This document shows positions 4,645-7,119 of a stretch of DNA of 7,119 bases, one piece after another; position 1 is the first letter of the stretch, and every line of letters starts with the position of its first letter. The translations under genes were made by a program, and so were the position numbers. The notes beneath the pieces are model-generated. The model was not told the origin of the DNA and searched no databases. It was given only the letters and a program-made list of their open reading frames with translations. This DNA comes from Candidatus Magasanikbacteria bacterium RIFOXYD12_FULL_33_17 (GTDB lineage Bacteria; Patescibacteriota; Patescibacteriia; Magasanikbacterales; UBA922), in contig MFRB01000110.1 in assembly GCA_001783255.1 (NCBI GenBank), forward strand, positions 1,444 to 8,562, given 5' to 3'.

Positions 4645-6246
4645 TTATTGTGTGATATCAGTCTGAACATTACGCAACTTGAGCCAACGTTTTTTTAGAC
4701 TTTCGGCAAAAAGGCGCATTTCTCTAAGTTTCAATTGGTGACAAATGAAGCCGTAAATTAGAATACCTATTGTTGTAGAAATTCCCATTTGAAGAAATAT
4801 TCCCCAAAATTTGTCCATGTTGACGACTGTTGAAACTAAATATTTGAAAGTCTGGATAAAAACAGCCATTGTTATTCCTGCTATCAGAATTTTGGTAATA
4901 GAAATAAATATTTTTGATTCGTGTAAAGTACCTAATTTGTTTCGGAGTAAGAGCCACAAAAGACTAAATTGAAAAATTTGACTAAAAGAATAAGAAACAA
5001 TAAGTCCTAATATTCCATAAACTTTTGATAAATAAATAGCAACAATAATATTTATAATGTCAGATATTACGCTAGTAATAAGTGGTGTCACTGTGTCTTG
5101 CAAAGCATAAAAAGATCTAGATAAAGTTGGTATTAGACTTTGGGCAAACAAAGAAATAGCAAAGATGCCTATAGCATTGAAAGTGAGAGTTGTGGCTTCC
5201 CAGTCAAATTGTCCTGTGCCAAGTATCAGACGAACTATTTGAGCACGTAAAAGAAACATTATTACTGTAATCGGAATTATTAAAAATAAAATCTGTTTTG
5301 TTGTTTCAGAAATGTGTTTTATTATTTTTTTGTTTTCATTCAAACTAGCTAGTTGTGATAGTGTGGGGAATAGTGCAATTGCAAAAGAAAAACCAATAAT
5401 GCTAGTAGGCACTGATTGGATATTGTCTGCAAAATTGAATATAGCTAAGCTCCCAGAAGTAAGTGTGGAAGCAATAATAGTGATAGCTAAAAAATTTATT
5501 TGGCTAGTAGCCATACCTAAGCTTCGTGGTAACATCAGTTTGAAAATTTTTCGGACATTTTTATTTTTCCAATCAGCAATCCTTTGGTATTTGAAACCAT
5601 GTTGGATAAACGAAGGAATTTGAATGAGTAGATGAAACAAAGCTCCCAAGACGACACCCATAGCTAAACCTTGATTGCCAAAAATTGGGACAAGAAATAA
5701 AGCACCAATGATTATACCCAAATTGTACATGATAGGGGACAAGGAATAGATAAGAAAAGCTTTGAAAGATTGTAATACGCCACTGACAATACTACTAATA
5801 CCAAGCAAGATTGGACTTATAAACATTATTCTACTTAGTGTTATCGCAAGTGTTAATTTTTCACCAGAAAAACCAGGAACCAATAATTTTAAAAATTGTG
5901 GTGTAAAAATTATTAAGATAGTACTCGTGACTATGAGTAAAATTCCCAAAATATTTATCATGGAATTAGTTACTTTCCAAGCTTCTTTTTTGTCTTTATT
6001 TATAAGATCTATAAATACTGGAATGAAGCCGGCAGACAGAGCTCCTACAATCAAAAGATTGAAGACTAAATCAGGAATTTTGAAAGCAGCATAGTAGGCA
6101 TCCATGACATCGCCCGCACCAAAATAATGAGCGAAAATGCGGTCGCGTGCAAGTGCTATCATTTTACTTATAAAAGACGCAGCACCAATGACAATGGCTG
6201 CGCCTGTGATAGTATGAGATTTTTTACTTAAAATGTTTTTGAGCAT
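4645..6246 (-). CDS. murJ: Lipid II flippase MurJ (MviN family), 533 aa
   Basis: MurJ moves the peptidoglycan precursor lipid II across the cytoplasmic membrane. The protein is almost entirely hydrophobic, with segments fitting the family's 14 helices, and has normal length (about 510-530). Recognisable landmarks: ALARDRIFAHYFGAG (31-45), MDAYYAAFKIPDL (48-60), GALSAGFIPVF (68-78), FPTLS (293-297), GTGQFDW (343-349) and RSFYALQDTVTP (377-388). K28, R34 and D49 align with E. coli R18, R24 and D39. At the positions of E. coli R52 and R270 I read F62 (PDLVFN) and N275 (FADNIQ), so two cavity arginines appear to be absent. This may be a lineage trait. The start ATG 6246 has no Shine-Dalgarno; the stop at 4645 precedes a GTG-word array and the bidirectional terminator. 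The gene follows corA by 104 bp. A cell-wall role for the flippase is inferred from the family. Confidence 0.93.
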   Translation of the reverse strand: MLKNILSKKSHTITGAAIVIGAASFISKMIALARDRIFAHYFGAGDVMDAYYAAFKIPDLVFNLLIVGALSAGFIPVFIDLINKDKKEAWKVTNSMINILGILLIVTSTILIIFTPQFLKLLVPGFSGEKLTLAITLSRIMFISPILLGISSIVSGVLQSFKAFLIYSLSPIMYNLGIIIGALFLVPIFGNQGLAMGVVLGALFHLLIQIPSFIQHGFKYQRIADWKNKNVRKIFKLMLPRSLGMATSQINFLAITIIASTLTSGSLAIFNFADNIQSVPTSIIGFSFAIALFPTLSQLASLNENKKIIKHISETTKQILFLIIPITVIMFLLRAQIVRLILGTGQFDWEATTLTFNAIGIFAISLFAQSLIPTLSRSFYALQDTVTPLITSVISDIINIIVAIYLSKVYGILGLIVSYSFSQIFQFSLLWLLLRNKLGTLHESKIFISITKILIAGITMAVFIQTFKYLVSTVVNMDKFWGIFLQMGISTTIGILIYGFICHQLKLREMRLFAESLKKRWLKLRNVQTDITQ

Positions 6247-6268
6247 TGAATAATGTTTTATTTGAGTA

Positions 6269-6328
6269 GGATACGAAATACGAAATTACGAAACTTTCGT
6301 ATGTTCGTACTTTTCGTATTTCGTATTC
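6269..6328. repeat. Inverted array of ACGAA/TTCGT words between corA and murJ
   Basis: ATACGAAATACGAAA (6271-6285) is perfectly inverted as TTTCGTATTTCGTAT (6312-6326), extendable by a G-T wobble and a G-C pair. Inside it lies a second inverted repeat, TACGAAA-C-TTTCGTA (6287-6301), plus another TTCGTAC word. CG dinucleotides recur at 6274, 6281, 6289, 6298, 6306, 6315 and 6322, spaced 7-9 bp. The DNA could extrude as a cruciform or fold in RNA. It lacks a GC-rich stem followed by a T run, so I do not call it an intrinsic terminator. Confidence 0.65.
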
Positions 6329-6350
6329 TATATGTTGAATGAACTTTGGC

Positions 6351-7119
6351 TTATAGAAGCTTCTTCTTTCTCATAATAAAAATCAATAATAATATGAAAA
6401 ATGCAATAGCTCCAAAAAGTCCCCAAACAAAAGCTGGGCTGTGGGCATAAGGTAAACCTTCGATATTCATACCATAAATACCTGATAGTAGTGTCAAAGG
6501 TAGCAAAGAAACAGAGATAACCGTAAGTAAGGTAATTATTTTGTTGGTTTTTTGGTTTATCAAAGATTCTACTGTAATGTGTAAACCGTCCAAAGTTTCT
6601 TTGTAAGTATCTACAATTACCCATAATTTGTCTAAATAATCTTTGATATCGTCGAAGTAAATACTCAAAGATTCATCCAAAAATGGTTTTCTAATGTTTG
6701 ACAAAGATGCTATTAGAAATCTTTGTGGATCTAAGATTCTTTTTAAATTCAAAACATTTCTTCGGTGAATTGCTAATTCACGTATAATATCGCCATCTGG
6801 TTTATTATCAAATATTTTATTTTCAAGTATCGAAATTTGTTTGCCAAGAAAATCAATCATTATTCTACTTTGGCTAAATAATTCGTCTAATATTTTATAA
6901 AGTAGATATCCAGGACTTTTGTTTATCCATTCGTTTCTTGTTTTACGATTATTCATTGATCTATAGAAAAAATCTTTGATATCTTTATTTTTGCCATGTT
7001 GGATAGTAATCAAAAAATTTGGCCCTATAAAAATATCTATTTCATGAGCTAAGATTTTTTTGTTTCCAACTTTCCATTGAGGAAAATGTACAACTAAAAA
7101 AATATAATCTTTGTAAGTA
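6351..7119 (-). CDS. corA: CorA-family Mg2+ channel, 5'-truncated by the window edge
   Basis: CorA forms a homopentameric channel for Mg2+ (and Co2+) uptake in the cytoplasmic membrane. The readable frame from 7118 to TAA 6351-6353 gives 255 residues without an initiator, so roughly the first 50-90 residues of a usual 300-350-aa protein are outside. The visible part starts in the cytoplasmic domain (IDIFIGPNFLITIQHG, about 27-42), runs through a long helical, charged region, and ends with two membrane helices. Helix one (about 190-214) leads into the signature YGMN (215-218). A short loop, IEGLPYAHSP, follows, then helix two (about 229-250) and a basic tail RKKKLL. A TTG at 7013 could be read as a start, but conserved CorA sequence continues upstream of it. 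The GMN motif makes the family secure; the exact ion cannot be told. Confidence 0.93.
   Translation of the reverse strand, partial: TYKDYIFLVVHFPQWKVGNKKILAHEIDIFIGPNFLITIQHGKNKDIKDFFYRSMNNRKTRNEWINKSPGYLLYKILDELFSQSRIMIDFLGKQISILENKIFDNKPDGDIIRELAIHRRNVLNLKRILDPQRFLIASLSNIRKPFLDESLSIYFDDIKDYLDKLWVIVDTYKETLDGLHITVESLINQKTNKIITLLTVISVSLLPLTLLSGIYGMNIEGLPYAHSPAFVWGLFGAIAFFILLLIFIMRKKKLL

Noticed and set aside
5312..6094. Plus-strand ORFs of about 100 codons opposite murJ (5312-5623 and 5762-6094)
   Set aside because: They are antisense to conserved membrane-helix codons of murJ and show no family features or start signals.
6351..7013. CorA starting at TTG 7013 as a complete 220-aa protein
   Set aside because: Clear CorA-like sequence continues in frame upstream to the window end, so the gene is truncated, not short.
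1..7119. CRISPR array, insertion sequence or prophage
   Set aside because: No regularly spaced identical repeats, transposase, integrase or phage genes are present.

Overview
This is an AT-rich window (about a third G+C by eye) from a small, compact bacterial genome. I infer a Candidate Phyla Radiation (Patescibacteria/Parcubacteria-like) organism. The reasons are tight packing, housekeeping genes with almost no Shine-Dalgarno sequences, tiny membrane ORFs, and spacers filled with short degenerate repeat words. This placement rests on style, not on a marker phylogeny. The standard genetic code fits every gene seen.

Nearly everything is on the minus strand. Reading from the right edge: a 5'-truncated corA-type Mg2+ channel gene (6351-7119), a 104-bp spacer built of inverted 'ACGAA/TTCGT' words, and a complete murJ lipid II flippase gene (4645-6246). 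Then come complete lepA (EF4 ribosomal GTPase, 2391-4181), a LigT/2'-5' RNA ligase-like 2H phosphoesterase gene broken by a 58-bp tandem duplication (1720-2353), a previously unlisted 33-residue one-helix membrane ORF (1561-1662), and recJ (1-1392), cut by the left edge of the window.

The exception lies between lepA and murJ (about 4295-4575). This plus-strand unit has its own TTGACA promoter-like box, a perfect AAGGAGGT ribosome-binding site and a 50-codon ORF of about 56% G+C. It also has a chain of strong stem-loops, three of which close with GACGA/TCGTC, and a strong bidirectional terminator shared with murJ. It could encode a small protein, be a structured RNA, or both. It does not look like the rest of the window and is the best candidate here for something undescribed. 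Its promoter lies back to back with a plausible lepA promoter.

The genes cover translation quality control (lepA), cell-wall precursor export (murJ), single-strand DNA repair (recJ) and Mg2+ uptake (corA). They look like ordinary housekeeping neighbours rather than one pathway. The remaining interest is in the spacers. Four or five carry their own short-period (7-12 bp) degenerate tandem words. The one before recJ holds a 12-bp direct repeat, an inverted pair of GATCCC...TTCGGGAT elements and a run of ten C.
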